Source: Lacticaseibacillus baoqingensis (GTDB lineage Bacteria > Bacillota > Bacilli > Lactobacillales > Lactobacillaceae). Taken from it: a DNA stretch of 64,000 bases. The number at the start of each line of letters is the position of its first letter. Position 1 is the first letter of the stretch. The notes beneath the pieces are model-generated. The model was not told where the DNA came from and ran no database searches. It worked only from the letters and a program-made list of their open reading frames with translations. Where the stretch lies: positions 1-64,000 of the forward strand of contig NZ_RHOI01000005.1 of assembly GCF_003946165.1 (NCBI RefSeq), written 5' to 3'. Shown here piece by piece: positions 10,508 to 17,784 of the stretch. The position numbers were made by a program, and so were the translations under genes.

Positions 10508-11545
10508 CTAACGGGTCTCCCCAGTTAAAATCGAGTTTGCAGCACCAACATCCGTGATCAACCACGTACGAGTTGGTGCGTTGTGCATGTATGCGGCAAT
10601 TGCTTGGGCCTTACTGCGGCCACCGGCAACGGCAAAGACATACGGAATATGATCAAGATCCGGGATCGTCAAACCGATTCTTGGGATCTTGTAAATGACC
10701 TCTCCTTGGGCGTTGAAAAACGTGCCAAAGGTTTCAGAAACTGCCTGTTGTGCTTTGAGTTTCTGTAAGGCCTGCGGTGACATTGAACGGCGCTTAGCCA
10801 TCACCAGTGCGTCACCTATACTATGAATCACGACCTGCGCGTTGTCAATCATTTGTAAGACTTCTTGAACGGCTGGTTCTTTCAATAATGGCTGGTAAGT
10901 TTCCGCACTCACGTTTTCAGGAATGTATAGTACGCGGAAGCGGCTATCAGTCGCTTCCGCCATACTTGCAGCAACCGAATTTGCTTGGATCGCCACAGCT
11001 TCACCAACGCCGCCGCGGGCAGGCACAAACGTTAATTCCCGACCCGTGGACAGTTTATACGTCAACTGTCCGGCCACGCGCGCCATCGTGCTGCCACCCA
11101 TTACGGCAATGGTCAACCGTCCAGCAGGTAACAAGACTTGCAAGGTGTCATCCAAGACCTTACCCATTTCGTCTAACACGCGCACGCTTTGATCGGCGTC
11201 CCCGTTGACGATAATGCAATGTTCGATCCCTAATTTGGCGGCTAACCGTTTTTCGTCTTCCTTAAAGCCCAGCAGTTGATTCATCAGCTGTTCGAGTCCT
11301 TGAAAAACGTCGATTCCCTTAGCGGTCAAGACCATTCCCGATTTTGAGCTTTCCAGCAACCCTTGTTGCCGCAGAAAATCAGTTTCAGTCCGCAATACCC
11401 GTTCAGAGATCTTCAGTTGGTCAGCCAGCGTCCTACGACCAACTGGGGCTAACCAGCTGATGTATTGGAGGATCTGGTACCGTTTGGTCACGACACCAAC
11501 CAAGTCAGGCGCGATTGCTTCGATCCAGGCGAATTCAGATTGCAT
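10508..11545 (-). CDS. cggR: Central glycolytic genes regulator CggR (SorC family)
   Basis: A 345-aa SorC/DeoR-family repressor. The N-terminal region (about 25-90) has a helix-turn-helix ([29 protein letters not shown]). The rest is the sugar-phosphate sensing domain, with [26 protein letters not shown] and [13 protein letters not shown]-type ligand loops. In Bacillus it represses its own operon and is released by fructose-1,6-bisphosphate. Here it is the first gene of cggR-gap-pgk-tpiA-eno. A consensus promoter (11662-11690) and an operator-like element (11564-11600) stand in its leader, the same order as in Bacillus. The start has an AGAAGGA site 7 nt upstream. Confidence 0.96.
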   Translation of the reverse strand: MQSEFAWIEAIAPDLVGVVTKRYQILQYISWLAPVGRRTLADQLKISERVLRTETDFLRQQGLLESSKSGMVLTAKGIDVFQGLEQLMNQLLGFKEDEKRLAAKLGIEHCIIVNGDADQSVRVLDEMGKVLDDTLQVLLPAGRLTIAVMGGSTMARVAGQLTYKLSTGRELTFVPARGGVGEAVAIQANSVAASMAEATDSRFRVLYIPENVSAETYQPLLKEPAVQEVLQMIDNAQVVIHSIGDALVMAKRRSMSPQALQKLKAQQAVSETFGTFFNAQGEVIYKIPRIGLTIPDLDHIPYVFAVAGGRSKAQAIAAYMHNAPTRTWLITDVGAANSILTGETR

Positions 11546-11563
11546 GTTGTATCCTTCTTCAGT

Positions 11564-11600
11564 GGGTCGTTATATGTCCACCTGTGTCGCTAAGCGACCC
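11564..11600 (-). promoter_or_regulatory. Candidate CggR operator
   Basis: On the plus strand GGGTCG (11564-11569) and CGACCC (11595-11600) form an outer inverted repeat, and GTCGC-TAA-GCGAC (11586-11598) forms a second palindrome inside it. The element lies between the cggR promoter and the cggR start, where the Bacillus CggR operator lies. The match to the Bacillus direct-repeat operator is only partial. Confidence 0.5.
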
Positions 11601-11661
11601 ATGCTGGGCAAAAAAATTAGGAATTCCAGTGAGTGACTGTTCTTCCTTACCAACGATTCTT

Positions 11662-11690
11662 ATTATAGCAATCCCTGAAAACCCGCGCAA
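11662..11690 (-). promoter_or_regulatory. Promoter of the cggR-gap-pgk-tpiA-eno operon
   Basis: A perfect TATAAT -10 (11662-11667) lies 17 bp from a TTGCGC -35 (11685-11690), with expected transcription start near 11655. This gives a leader of about 110 nt that contains the operator-like element. It is the strongest promoter-like sequence in the 395-bp gene-free stretch between clpP and cggR. Confidence 0.8.
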
Positions 11691-11789
11691 GTTTTTTGCC
11701 TTAGAATACGCACGCTTTTGCTACAATGGAATGTTTTGTTTAGACCCAGGCTGACCATTCGCGTTGCAAAGGCTTTCGTTTTCGTGGTT

Positions 11790-11826
11790 GAGCTTTAATT
11801 TCATGAAAGCGTTCGGCTTAAAGCTC
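11790..11826. other. Inverted repeat upstream of the cggR promoter, with a weak cre-like core
   Basis: A 9-bp perfect inverted repeat (GAGCTTTAA / TTAAAGCTC, 19-nt loop). Inside the loop lies ATGAAAGCGTTCGGC, which matches the first part of a CcpA cre site but not its end. The rest of 11691-11899 shows no other structure that I can name. Confidence 0.35.
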
Positions 11827-11899
11827 ACTGAATTTTCATTTTAACGCGGTTTTGTCCAGCATTTTGCCAAGCGCTCCGTCGCCTTGAACCGCTTGAACC

Positions 11900-11926
11900 A
11901 AAAAAAACAGGCCGAAAATCGGCCCG
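11900..11926 (-). terminator. Intrinsic terminator after clpP
   Basis: A 6-bp GC-rich stem (GGCCGA / TCGGCC, 3-nt loop) followed on the minus strand by eight T after TG. It lies 15 bp after the clpP stop. Confidence 0.8.
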
Positions 11927-11940
11927 CCGTGATGCTAGTT

Positions 11941-12531
11941 TTACTTTTGATCTGCTTTTTGCACTAAGATGTCATCGATCAAGCCGTAATCCTTAGCTTC
12001 TTGCGCAGTCAAATAATGATCGCGTTCGGTGTCGGCCTTAATCGTCTCAACGTCTTTGCCAGTGGCGGCAGATAAGATCCCATTTAAGCTTTCACGCGCC
12101 TTTAAGATCTGTTGCGCAGCGATTTCGATTTCGGTCTGTTGCCCTTGTGCCCCGCCTAAAGGTTGATGGATCAAGACTTCAGAATGTGGTAGCGCAAAGC
12201 GCTTGCCTTTCGTCCCGGAAGCCAACAGTACGGATGCCATCGAGGCAGCCATCCCAATGGCAATGGTTTGCACATCAGACTTGATCAAGTTCATGGTGTC
12301 TAAAATCGCTAATCCAGAAGTGATCACACCACCTGGGCTGTTGATATACAAATAGATATCCTTATCGGAATCTTGTGCGTCCAAAAACAGCAATTGGGCG
12401 ATGATGGAGTTGGCAACTTGATCATTGATCTCACCGGATAACATGATGATCCGGTCTTTGAGTAAGCGAGAATAAATGTCGTAGGCGCGTTCGCCACGGC
12501 TGGTTTGTTCAACGACTGTCGGTACTAGCAT
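11941..12531 (-). CDS. clpP: ATP-dependent Clp protease proteolytic subunit ClpP
   Basis: The serine peptidase core that forms tetradecamers and works with Clp ATPases in protein quality control and regulated proteolysis. At 196 aa it has the normal length. The triad is Ser97 (GMAASMAS), His122 (LIHQPLGG) and Asp171 (ERDHYL), and the GG of NSPGG and the handle region [10 protein letters not shown] are present. The start is an ATG preceded by AGGAGG. The gene is monocistronic, with its own terminator. Its promoter carries both a CtsR box and a CIRCE element, so control by CtsR and HrcA in heat stress is expected. Confidence 0.99.
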   Translation of the reverse strand: MLVPTVVEQTSRGERAYDIYSRLLKDRIIMLSGEINDQVANSIIAQLLFLDAQDSDKDIYLYINSPGGVITSGLAILDTMNLIKSDVQTIAIGMAASMASVLLASGTKGKRFALPHSEVLIHQPLGGAQGQQTEIEIAAQQILKARESLNGILSAATGKDVETIKADTERDHYLTAQEAKDYGLIDDILVQKADQK

Positions 12532-12561
12532 AGAGAAACCTCCTATAGTGCGTCATCCAAA

Positions 12562-12588
12562 TTAGCACTCAATTAATTACAGTGCTAA
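12562..12588. promoter_or_regulatory. CIRCE element (HrcA operator) at clpP
   Basis: TTAGCACTC - 9 nt - CAGTGCTAA, an almost perfect copy of TTAGCACTC-N9-GAGTGCTAA (17 of 18 arm positions). It overlaps the predicted clpP transcription start and leader, the normal position for HrcA repression. Confidence 0.9.
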
Positions 12589-12616
12589 GCATACGTCAAA
12601 AGTCAAAAAAGGTCAA
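12588..12616 (-). promoter_or_regulatory. clpP promoter
   Basis: TTGACC -35 (12611-12616) and TATGCT -10 (12588-12593) with 17-bp spacing on the minus strand. The CtsR box covers the -35 and the CIRCE element begins at the -10. Confidence 0.8.
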
Positions 12617-12617
12617 A
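12601..12617. promoter_or_regulatory. CtsR box at clpP
   Basis: AGTCAAA-AAA-GGTCAAA matches the CtsR heptad direct repeat (RGTCAAA-N3-RGTCAAA) exactly. A third heptad, CGTCAAA, precedes it at 12594-12600. It covers the -35 of the clpP promoter. Confidence 0.92.
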
Positions 12618-12759
12618 CGTTAAGATCGACTTTTTTTCGAATTAAGCATAGCACATTCATTCAATTTTTTGCACAAAGAAGCGGCAACGCGATTTTTTGC
12701 GTATCTAACATTCAAGCAGCTGAATGATGCTTCAGTGAAGATTCAAGCGGAGGGCTAAG

Positions 12760-13320
12760 ATGAAAAAACCGTTTTACAGGCGCGTTTGGTTTTGGGTAGT
12801 TGGTGCAGTCATCGGCTTGGGCTTGGCGGGTACCCCTTGGTCCAAGCTCAACCAACCGGCGCCTGAACCCGCGCCAACGCAAAAGCTCGCTAAAGCAGCC
12901 GATCAAAGCAACAATGAAGCCGAGACAGCCGCCAGCGATGCGCCAAGTGATCACACAGATACACAAAACACAATTGATGCACCCACCTCTGTGCAATCCA
13001 GCAGCTCCAGTATTCCTATAGAATACCAAAATGCTGTGATCACGGCACAAAGATATGCAGATATGATGCACATGTCTAAAACGCGCCCTTACAAACAACT
13101 CACTTCAGAATATGGGGCACAATTCTCCGCAGACGCCGCCAATTATGCTTTGGCGCATATCAGTGTTGACTACAATGCCAACGCTTTAGCCACAGCACGC
13201 ACCTACCAAAGCAGCATGAACATGTCCCAAGCAAAAATCTATGCGCAACTTGTTTCCGAATATGGTGAAGGTTTTACCCCAGCAGAAGCCGAGTATGCCA
13301 TTGCTCATTTAGATTATTAA
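12760..13320 (+). CDS. Membrane-anchored protein with two Ltp (host-cell surface lipoprotein) repeats
   Basis: A 186-aa surface protein. Residues 1-7 are basic, about 9-25 form one membrane segment, about 26-88 are a Pro/Ala/Ser/Thr-rich linker, and about 90-137 and 138-186 are two copies of a 48-residue repeat (NAVITAQRYADMMHMS... and NALATARTYQSSMNMS..., each ending in a SEYG...A.YA(I/L)AH motif). This is the Ltp-type domain, known from the superinfection-exclusion lipoprotein of a Streptococcus thermophilus phage and from many Gram-positive surface proteins. There is no lipobox Cys, so it should be held by the uncleaved segment. It is on the plus strand, divergent from clpP, with a GGAGGG site and a terminator behind it. 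Function is not proven; blocking of phage DNA entry is one possibility. Confidence 0.75.
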   Translation: MKKPFYRRVWFWVVGAVIGLGLAGTPWSKLNQPAPEPAPTQKLAKAADQSNNEAETAASDAPSDHTDTQNTIDAPTSVQSSSSSIPIEYQNAVITAQRYADMMHMSKTRPYKQLTSEYGAQFSADAANYALAHISVDYNANALATARTYQSSMNMSQAKIYAQLVSEYGEGFTPAEAEYAIAHLDY

Positions 13321-13390
13321 CAAACCGATGTTCGCAAAGATCTTGCCAGAACTGCCACCTTTTTTAAAATTCCCCACTTTTCCGCAAAAT

Positions 13391-13420
13391 AAAAACGCCT
13401 ATTTCTAGGCGTTTGTTGTT
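13391..13420. terminator. Bidirectional terminator between the Ltp-repeat gene and tRNA-Arg
   Basis: A 9-bp stem (AAACGCCTA / TAGGCGTTT, 4-nt loop) with a T-rich tail on the plus strand and a T-rich tail on the minus strand, so it can end both converging transcripts. Confidence 0.8.
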
Positions 13421-13448
13421 CCCTATTTGCCCCAATTGCAGGGCATTC

Positions 13449-13520
13449 TGCGCAGCCCGGGAGTCGAACCCGGATTTCGAGAACCGGAATCTCACGTGCG
13501 ATCCATTACACTAACCGCGC
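13449..13520 (-). tRNA. tRNA-Arg (anticodon CCG)
   Basis: On the minus strand the sequence folds into a cloverleaf: acceptor GCGCGGT / GCTGCGC, anticodon stem GAGA / TCTC around the loop TTCCGGT (anticodon CCG, reading CGG), and a T-arm CCGGG-TTCGACT-CCCGG. The 3' CCA is not encoded. A promoter lies directly upstream (13533-13561). Confidence 0.93.
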
Positions 13521-13532
13521 AAGTACCTAATT

Positions 13533-13561
13533 ATCTTACGTGATTAGGGGCCACAATGCAA
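13533..13561 (-). promoter_or_regulatory. tRNA-Arg promoter
   Basis: TTGCAT -35 (13556-13561) and TAAGAT -10 (13533-13538) with a 17-bp spacer on the minus strand. The expected start is about 6 nt before the tRNA. Confidence 0.6.
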
Positions 13562-13578
13562 GTATATTCTGTGATTTC

Positions 13579-14028
13579 TTAACGTGTTGGCTGGGTAATA
13601 GCGGCAGTTAGCTTGGCATCCACGTTATCAACGCCGGTTTTGACTGCTTCAAACTCATCATGCGACAAATCGATGGCACTGACACAAGACCCGACGTGCT
13701 CGTATATCTCGTCACGCAAAGACAAGGCTTTGGCAGTCAAACTCACATCCACGCGGCGTTCATCGACTGCAGAACGTTTGCGGGTGATCCAACCATCTTT
13801 TTCTAAACGCTTCATTAACGGTGTCAAGGTCCCGCTATCTAATGCTAAAGTCTGGCCGACTTCTTTGACTGACATCGTCCCATGTTCATACAGCGACAAC
13901 AAGGTGATGTATTGCGGGTACGTTAGCTTAAACGGCGCTAGCGCCTGTGCATAAAAATGATTGAACTGCTTTTGTGCTTTATAGATCGAAAAGCACAACT
14001 GTTCATCTAAATGAATCGGTTTCACCAT
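13579..14028 (-). CDS. ohrR: MarR-family organic-peroxide sensor, OhrR-like
   Basis: A 149-aa winged-helix repressor. The N-terminus DEQLCFSIYKAQKQF places a Cys at about residue 12, matching the peroxide-reactive Cys of OhrR, and it is followed by the family segment LTYPQYITLLSLYEHG. The recognition region is SVKEVGQTLALDSGTLTPLMKRLEKDGWITRKR and the wing is DERRVDVSLT. The ATG at 14028 has GAAGGAGG 8 nt upstream; a longer frame beginning at a TTG inside that site is not credible. No ohrA peroxidase gene is adjacent, so the target is either itself or a distant gene. The promoter overlaps the end of whiA and carries a palindrome. Another MarR subfamily is possible but less likely. Confidence 0.82.
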   Translation of the reverse strand: MVKPIHLDEQLCFSIYKAQKQFNHFYAQALAPFKLTYPQYITLLSLYEHGTMSVKEVGQTLALDSGTLTPLMKRLEKDGWITRKRSAVDERRVDVSLTAKALSLRDEIYEHVGSCVSAIDLSHDEFEAVKTGVDNVDAKLTAAITQPTR

Positions 14029-14048
14029 ACCCAAAGCCTCCTTCAAAG

Positions 14049-14085
14049 ATCAATATTATTGTACACGATTATTTTGCTTGTGCAA
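14049..14085 (-). promoter_or_regulatory. ohrR promoter with operator-like palindrome
   Basis: TTGCAC -35 (14080-14085) and TACAAT -10 (14058-14063), 16-bp spacing, on the minus strand. The -10 is part of TACAAT-AAT-ATTGAT, which resembles the AT-rich OhrR operator half-sites and would allow autorepression. Confidence 0.55.
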
Positions 14086-14088
14086 ACA

Positions 14089-15036
14089 CTACGCGTCTTG
14101 CGGCTGTTGATAGCCTTCTGCGATTTGGTTCAATTTGCGCAGACGATGGTTGATCCCAGACTTAGAAATCGCCCCGCTTGGCACCATTTCGCCTAATTCT
14201 TTCAACGATACGTCTGGATGTTCCAACCGCAGCATGGCCACTTCCCGCAGCTTTTCCGGCAAGCTGTCTAAGGTGCCATGGTCTTTGAGATAATTGATAT
14301 TTTCGATTTGGCGCTGGGCCGCATCGACTGTCTTATTCAAGTTGGCAGTTTCACAGTTGACCAAGCGATTCACTGAATTGCGCATATCCCTAACGATGCG
14401 GACATCTTCAAATTTCAACATGGCATTCGTCGCGCCGATCACCTGCAGAAAATCAGCGATCTTTTCGGCTTCTTTGAGATAAACGATGTAGCCGCTGCGG
14501 CGTTCGACGGTGCGGGCATTGAGCCCAAAACCATTCATCATGGTCAAAATGTCTTGATTATGGTCTTGATACAAGGAGTAGATCTCTAAGTGATAGCGTG
14601 ACGTCTCCGGGTTGTTGACGGACCCGCCGGCAAGAAACGCCCCGCGCAAATACGAGCGGCATCGTTGCGGCTCGTCCATCACTTTAGGGCCTACCGCCGT
14701 TTGGATCGACAAGCCGCTGGCATCCAAAATGTCCAGATCAGCTAATACCGCATTGACCTTTGCCGCCAGCCGCACGACATATTGATTATTCTTCTTTAGT
14801 TTCATCTTACGGCGGACGATCAAATTCGCTTCAACAGCATACACTTGCCGCAAAAGGGCATAGATCCGCCGTGCGATCGCTGGATTTTCAGTTTGCACAT
14901 TCAACACAAATTGATGGTTTTGGATGCCCAAGCTGCCATTCATCCGGATCAGCGCCGACAATTCTGCTTTGGCGTGTTCTGGATGGACTTCGAGTTGCGT
15001 CAGTTCTTTTTTAACTAGGCTGGCAAAGCTGGCCAT
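14089..15036 (-). CDS. whiA: WhiA-family DNA-binding protein
   Basis: A 315-aa protein of the WhiA/YvcL family: an N-terminal LAGLIDADG-like domain ([48 protein letters not shown]) followed by a C-terminal helix-turn-helix ([32 protein letters not shown]). In Bacillus WhiA affects chromosome segregation and cell division. The ATG has an AGAGGTG site. It is the third gene of the conserved rapZ-yvcK-whiA set, 4 nt behind yvcK. Confidence 0.97.
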   Translation of the reverse strand: MASFASLVKKELTQLEVHPEHAKAELSALIRMNGSLGIQNHQFVLNVQTENPAIARRIYALLRQVYAVEANLIVRRKMKLKKNNQYVVRLAAKVNAVLADLDILDASGLSIQTAVGPKVMDEPQRCRSYLRGAFLAGGSVNNPETSRYHLEIYSLYQDHNQDILTMMNGFGLNARTVERRSGYIVYLKEAEKIADFLQVIGATNAMLKFEDVRIVRDMRNSVNRLVNCETANLNKTVDAAQRQIENINYLKDHGTLDSLPEKLREVAMLRLEHPDVSLKELGEMVPSGAISKSGINHRLRKLNQIAEGYQQPQDA

Positions 15037-15040
15037 AATG

Positions 15041-16075
15041 TCACCTCTTTTTCATGGTACCGACTTGAAACGCGAGATTTAAGATCTCAGCAGCCACCTT
15101 ATCGCCATCGTGGAAGACGCCGTGGTCACGCAGCTGCAAGAAATCAGCTGAGATCACCCGACACCCCATTTGCCGCAACGCTTGATAATCCGATTCGACT
15201 GGGCTTAAGATCTCGTTATATTTTTGATGATCCAAATAATCTGCTGGTACTGGGGCAATGTTCACTAATACCGTGTCCACGAAAGGCTCTCCAAGATGAT
15301 CATGCAAGACTTGGACGTGTTGGGCATCGGTAAAATGTTCAGTTTCACCTTTTTGCGTCATGATATTCACGATATAAATCACTTCGGCGCGCGTCTTTTT
15401 CACCGCTTCGCCTAAGTTATGGATCATCAAGTTAGGCAAAATACTGGTGAATAAGCTCCCTGGCCCTAACACCACGACATCTGCTGCCATGATCGCATCA
15501 ATGACCGCTTGTTCGGCTTCTGGCTCGTGAGTCTCTGCCGGATCGGTTTGGCCAACAGAAACGCGTTTGATCTGCTTGCCTGCTGCTGTGATCTCCGCTT
15601 CACCGGTCAAACTCGTCCCATCGGCAAAATCGGCATGCAGCGTCAATGGGGTATTAGATGCCGGATAAATGTGGCCATCCACATTGAGCATCTGCGACAG
15701 GGCTTGAATCGCTGGGAAAATGCCGCCTTTCATCTCAGATAAGGCCGCAATGATCAAATTGCCGATCGCATGCCCGGCGAAGAAGCTGTCACTGGAATCA
15801 AACCGATATTGAAACACATCCCGCTGCAATCCTGGCATGTCGGCTAATGCCACTAACACATTGCGGATATCGCCAGGCGGCACCACGTTGATGTAGTCGC
15901 GGATCACGCCGCTTGAGCCGCCGTCATCGGCAACCGTGACGATCGCAGTGATATCCGCATTTTGTTCATGCAAACTCTTGACAATCACCGGTAAGCCCGT
16001 GCCGCCGCCGATGACCACGACTTTCGGCCGGCGGCCACGGATCACTCGAATGATCTTATTCGTATTCGCGCTCAT
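15041..16075 (-). CDS. yvcK: YvcK family protein (gluconeogenesis/morphogenesis factor)
   Basis: A 344-aa CofD-like protein that binds UDP-sugars in Bacillus and is needed for growth on gluconeogenic carbon sources and for correct PBP1 placement. Visible motifs are [16 protein letters not shown] at the N-terminus, [27 protein letters not shown], the GHAIGNL segment and [10 protein letters not shown]. Its ATG overlaps the rapZ stop by four bases (ATGA), indicating translational coupling. Confidence 0.96.
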   Translation of the reverse strand: MSANTNKIIRVIRGRRPKVVVIGGGTGLPVIVKSLHEQNADITAIVTVADDGGSSGVIRDYINVVPPGDIRNVLVALADMPGLQRDVFQYRFDSSDSFFAGHAIGNLIIAALSEMKGGIFPAIQALSQMLNVDGHIYPASNTPLTLHADFADGTSLTGEAEITAAGKQIKRVSVGQTDPAETHEPEAEQAVIDAIMAADVVVLGPGSLFTSILPNLMIHNLGEAVKKTRAEVIYIVNIMTQKGETEHFTDAQHVQVLHDHLGEPFVDTVLVNIAPVPADYLDHQKYNEILSPVESDYQALRQMGCRVISADFLQLRDHGVFHDGDKVAAEILNLAFQVGTMKKR

Positions 16076-16959
16076 GAGCGATTCACCGTCGCTTTACGCT
16101 TGTTGATGTCGCGATGCGTGATATCGACTGGATAGGCGGCTTCAAAATCATGGCCTAAACGCTCTGCAAAGGCGACACTGCGATGCTGGCCGCCGGTACA
16201 GCCAATGGCGATCGTGACACTGGTCTTGCCTTCTTTTTGGTATTGCGGCATGATTTCCGTCAACATGCCATAGAATTTCGCGTAAAAACTTTCCGCCTCC
16301 GGTTTGCTCATGACGTAATCATACACAGGCTGATCTTTACCGGTTTGTTCACGAAATTCTGGCACATAATAAGGATTGGGCAAAAAGCGCACATCCATGA
16401 CGATATCGGCATCGATCGGCAAGCCGTATTTAAACCCAAATGACATCACTTCCAAATGAAACGTCGGGTGGCTGGCTGATTTAAAGGTGACAAAAAGCTT
16501 CTCACGCAATTGGCGCGGGCTGAGATTGGTCGTATCGATCACCACCTGCGCGCGGTTGCGCAGCTCAGTGAGCAATGCCCGCTCCTTTTTGATCCCATCC
16601 ATCAAACGTCCTTCCATTGCTAATGGGTGGCTGCGCCGCGTTTCTTTGTAGCGGGAAACTAATTCCGCATCGGTGGCATCTAAAAATAAGATCTGCGTCG
16701 TGACAAAGGCAGTGCTGTCAAGATTGGCCAGCATATCGATGATTTGGTCATAAAACGCCTGACTGCGCAGATCCACGACTAAAGCCACCTTGGTGATCTT
16801 ACCTGATTCTTTCAACAACTCACCGAATTTAGGCAGTAATGCAGGCGGCATGTTGTCAACGCAAAAATAACCTAAATCTTCAAACGATTGGATCGCCACC
16901 GTCTTCCCGGCACCAGACATCCCGGTGATCACAACGAGGTTTAATGGTTGATCTGTCAT
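16072..16959 (-). CDS. rapZ: RNase adapter / nucleotide-binding protein RapZ
   Basis: A 295-aa P-loop protein. The Walker A motif is GMSGAGKT at about 14-21, and the C-terminal domain carries [19 protein letters not shown], which binds small molecules or RNA in E. coli RapZ. In Bacillus the orthologue YvcJ affects competence. It heads the rapZ-yvcK-whiA operon. The promoter in front of it has an extended -10 and a perfect 13-bp palindrome. Confidence 0.95.
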   Translation of the reverse strand: MTDQPLNLVVITGMSGAGKTVAIQSFEDLGYFCVDNMPPALLPKFGELLKESGKITKVALVVDLRSQAFYDQIIDMLANLDSTAFVTTQILFLDATDAELVSRYKETRRSHPLAMEGRLMDGIKKERALLTELRNRAQVVIDTTNLSPRQLREKLFVTFKSASHPTFHLEVMSFGFKYGLPIDADIVMDVRFLPNPYYVPEFREQTGKDQPVYDYVMSKPEAESFYAKFYGMLTEIMPQYQKEGKTSVTIAIGCTGGQHRSVAFAERLGHDFEAAYPVDITHRDINKRKATVNRS

Positions 16960-17002
16960 ATTATCTCCTCTTTTTAGGCGACTCGCCTTAGGTAATGTGC
17001 CT

Positions 17003-17043
17003 AGTATAACATGCCGGGCGTGTCATTGATACGCCCGGCATGT
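17003..17043 (-). promoter_or_regulatory. rapZ promoter overlapped by a 13-bp palindrome
   Basis: An extended -10 (TGTTATACT, hexamer 17003-17008) stands directly beside a perfect inverted repeat, ACATGCCGGGCGT (17009-17021) / ACGCCCGGCATGT (17031-17043), with a 9-nt spacer. The repeat covers the place where a -35 should be, so it may be a repressor or activator site. No T-run follows it on either strand, so it is not a terminator. Confidence 0.6.
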
Positions 17044-17077
17044 AAAAAAAGCGGCAATGTCGCTTCCGACATGCCGC
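17044..17077 (-). terminator. Intrinsic terminator after the HdeD-like gene
   Basis: A stem of about 11 bp with one bulge (GCGGCA-A-TGTCG / CGACA-TGCCGC) followed on the minus strand by seven T, directly after the gene end. Confidence 0.8.
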
Positions 17078-17084
17078 ATCAGGT

Positions 17085-17627
17085 TTATAAGTATCGGCGG
17101 CCAAACGCGAGCACCAGCGCGTTGACGCCCCAAACTGCCACGAACATCGCTAAGATCGTGACGATCCCCACTGCTGATAAAACCGGCTGCATGAACAACA
17201 ACAAGCTGATCAAGATGGCCAGCAAATCAAATAAGATATTCAAGATCAGCCAAGGCAAGCCGGCATCACGTAAATGACTGGCATTAAGCAAGTTGGCGAT
17301 GCTGTCGATCAAAAACCAGGTGGCAAAAAAGTACGCTAACGCCATCACGCCCGACTCCAGATCAAACAAGAACAAGACGCCGACTAACAGATCGATGATC
17401 CCGGCAACTAGCGAAACCCATGCCCGCACCCCAGTCAGCTCATGCAGCTTACTGAAAGCAGCCAGAGTGGCGATCCCCCGAATGATCGCGATAATGGCAA
17501 AGATAAAACTCAATGTCAGCATCGTCGCCCCTGGATGCCGCAACATGACGACCGCGGCGATCAATAAGGCGATCCCAGTAATAAATTCGCCCCAGTCAAA
17601 CCCAAAATGTGTTGTTTTAAACATCAT
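17085..17627 (-). CDS. HdeD-like (DUF308) membrane protein
   Basis: A 180-aa protein with about six membrane-spanning segments, which look like repeated pairs (ITGIALLIAAVVMLRHPG; ISLLLFMQPVLSAVGIV). This is the DUF308/HdeD pattern. HdeD is linked to acid resistance at high density in E. coli; the role in lactic acid bacteria is not established. Two ATG codons stand next to each other at 17627 and 17624; the second has the better spacing to AGGG. A good promoter and a 16-bp palindrome are found upstream. It is monocistronic, with its own terminator. Confidence 0.8.
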   Translation of the reverse strand: MMFKTTHFGFDWGEFITGIALLIAAVVMLRHPGATMLTLSFIFAIIAIIRGIATLAAFSKLHELTGVRAWVSLVAGIIDLLVGVLFLFDLESGVMALAYFFATWFLIDSIANLLNASHLRDAGLPWLILNILFDLLAILISLLLFMQPVLSAVGIVTILAMFVAVWGVNALVLAFGRRYL

Positions 17628-17651
17628 ATCCCTGCTTTCTTTTACCCTTTC

Positions 17652-17680
17652 ATCATACCCAATCTCTTAACCGGATACAA
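17652..17680 (-). promoter_or_regulatory. Promoter of the HdeD-like gene
   Basis: TTGTAT -35 (17675-17680) and TATGAT -10 (17652-17657) with exactly 17 bp between them on the minus strand. Confidence 0.7.
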
Positions 17681-17691
17681 ACCTCTTCGGT

Positions 17692-17707
17692 CTTGATCAT
17701 GATCAAG
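17692..17707. promoter_or_regulatory. 16-bp perfect palindrome upstream of the HdeD-like promoter
   Basis: CTTGATCATGATCAAG is fully self-complementary and stands 11 bp upstream of the -35 hexamer, the place for an activator or a dimeric regulator. Confidence 0.45.
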
Positions 17708-17730
17708 CCTGCCAGGGCAGTCACGCGAAG

Positions 17731-17768
17731 CAACAAAATAGCGAGTCAGTCATTGCTGACTCACCCGC
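17731..17768 (-). terminator. Probable terminator after uvrA
   Basis: A 7-bp perfect stem (GAGTCAG / CTGACTC, 6-nt loop) beyond the uvrA stop, with an interrupted T-rich tail on the minus strand. It is weaker than other terminators here. Confidence 0.5.
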
Positions 17769-17784
17769 TGTCTTTTGCTTCAAT

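Noticed and set aside
11691-11760. Extended -10 (TGCTACAAT) on the plus strand
   Set aside because: No gene or RNA that could use it is seen before clpP's terminator.
11804-11818. cre site for the glycolytic operon
   Set aside because: Only the first half matches the consensus; kept as a weak note within the inverted repeat.
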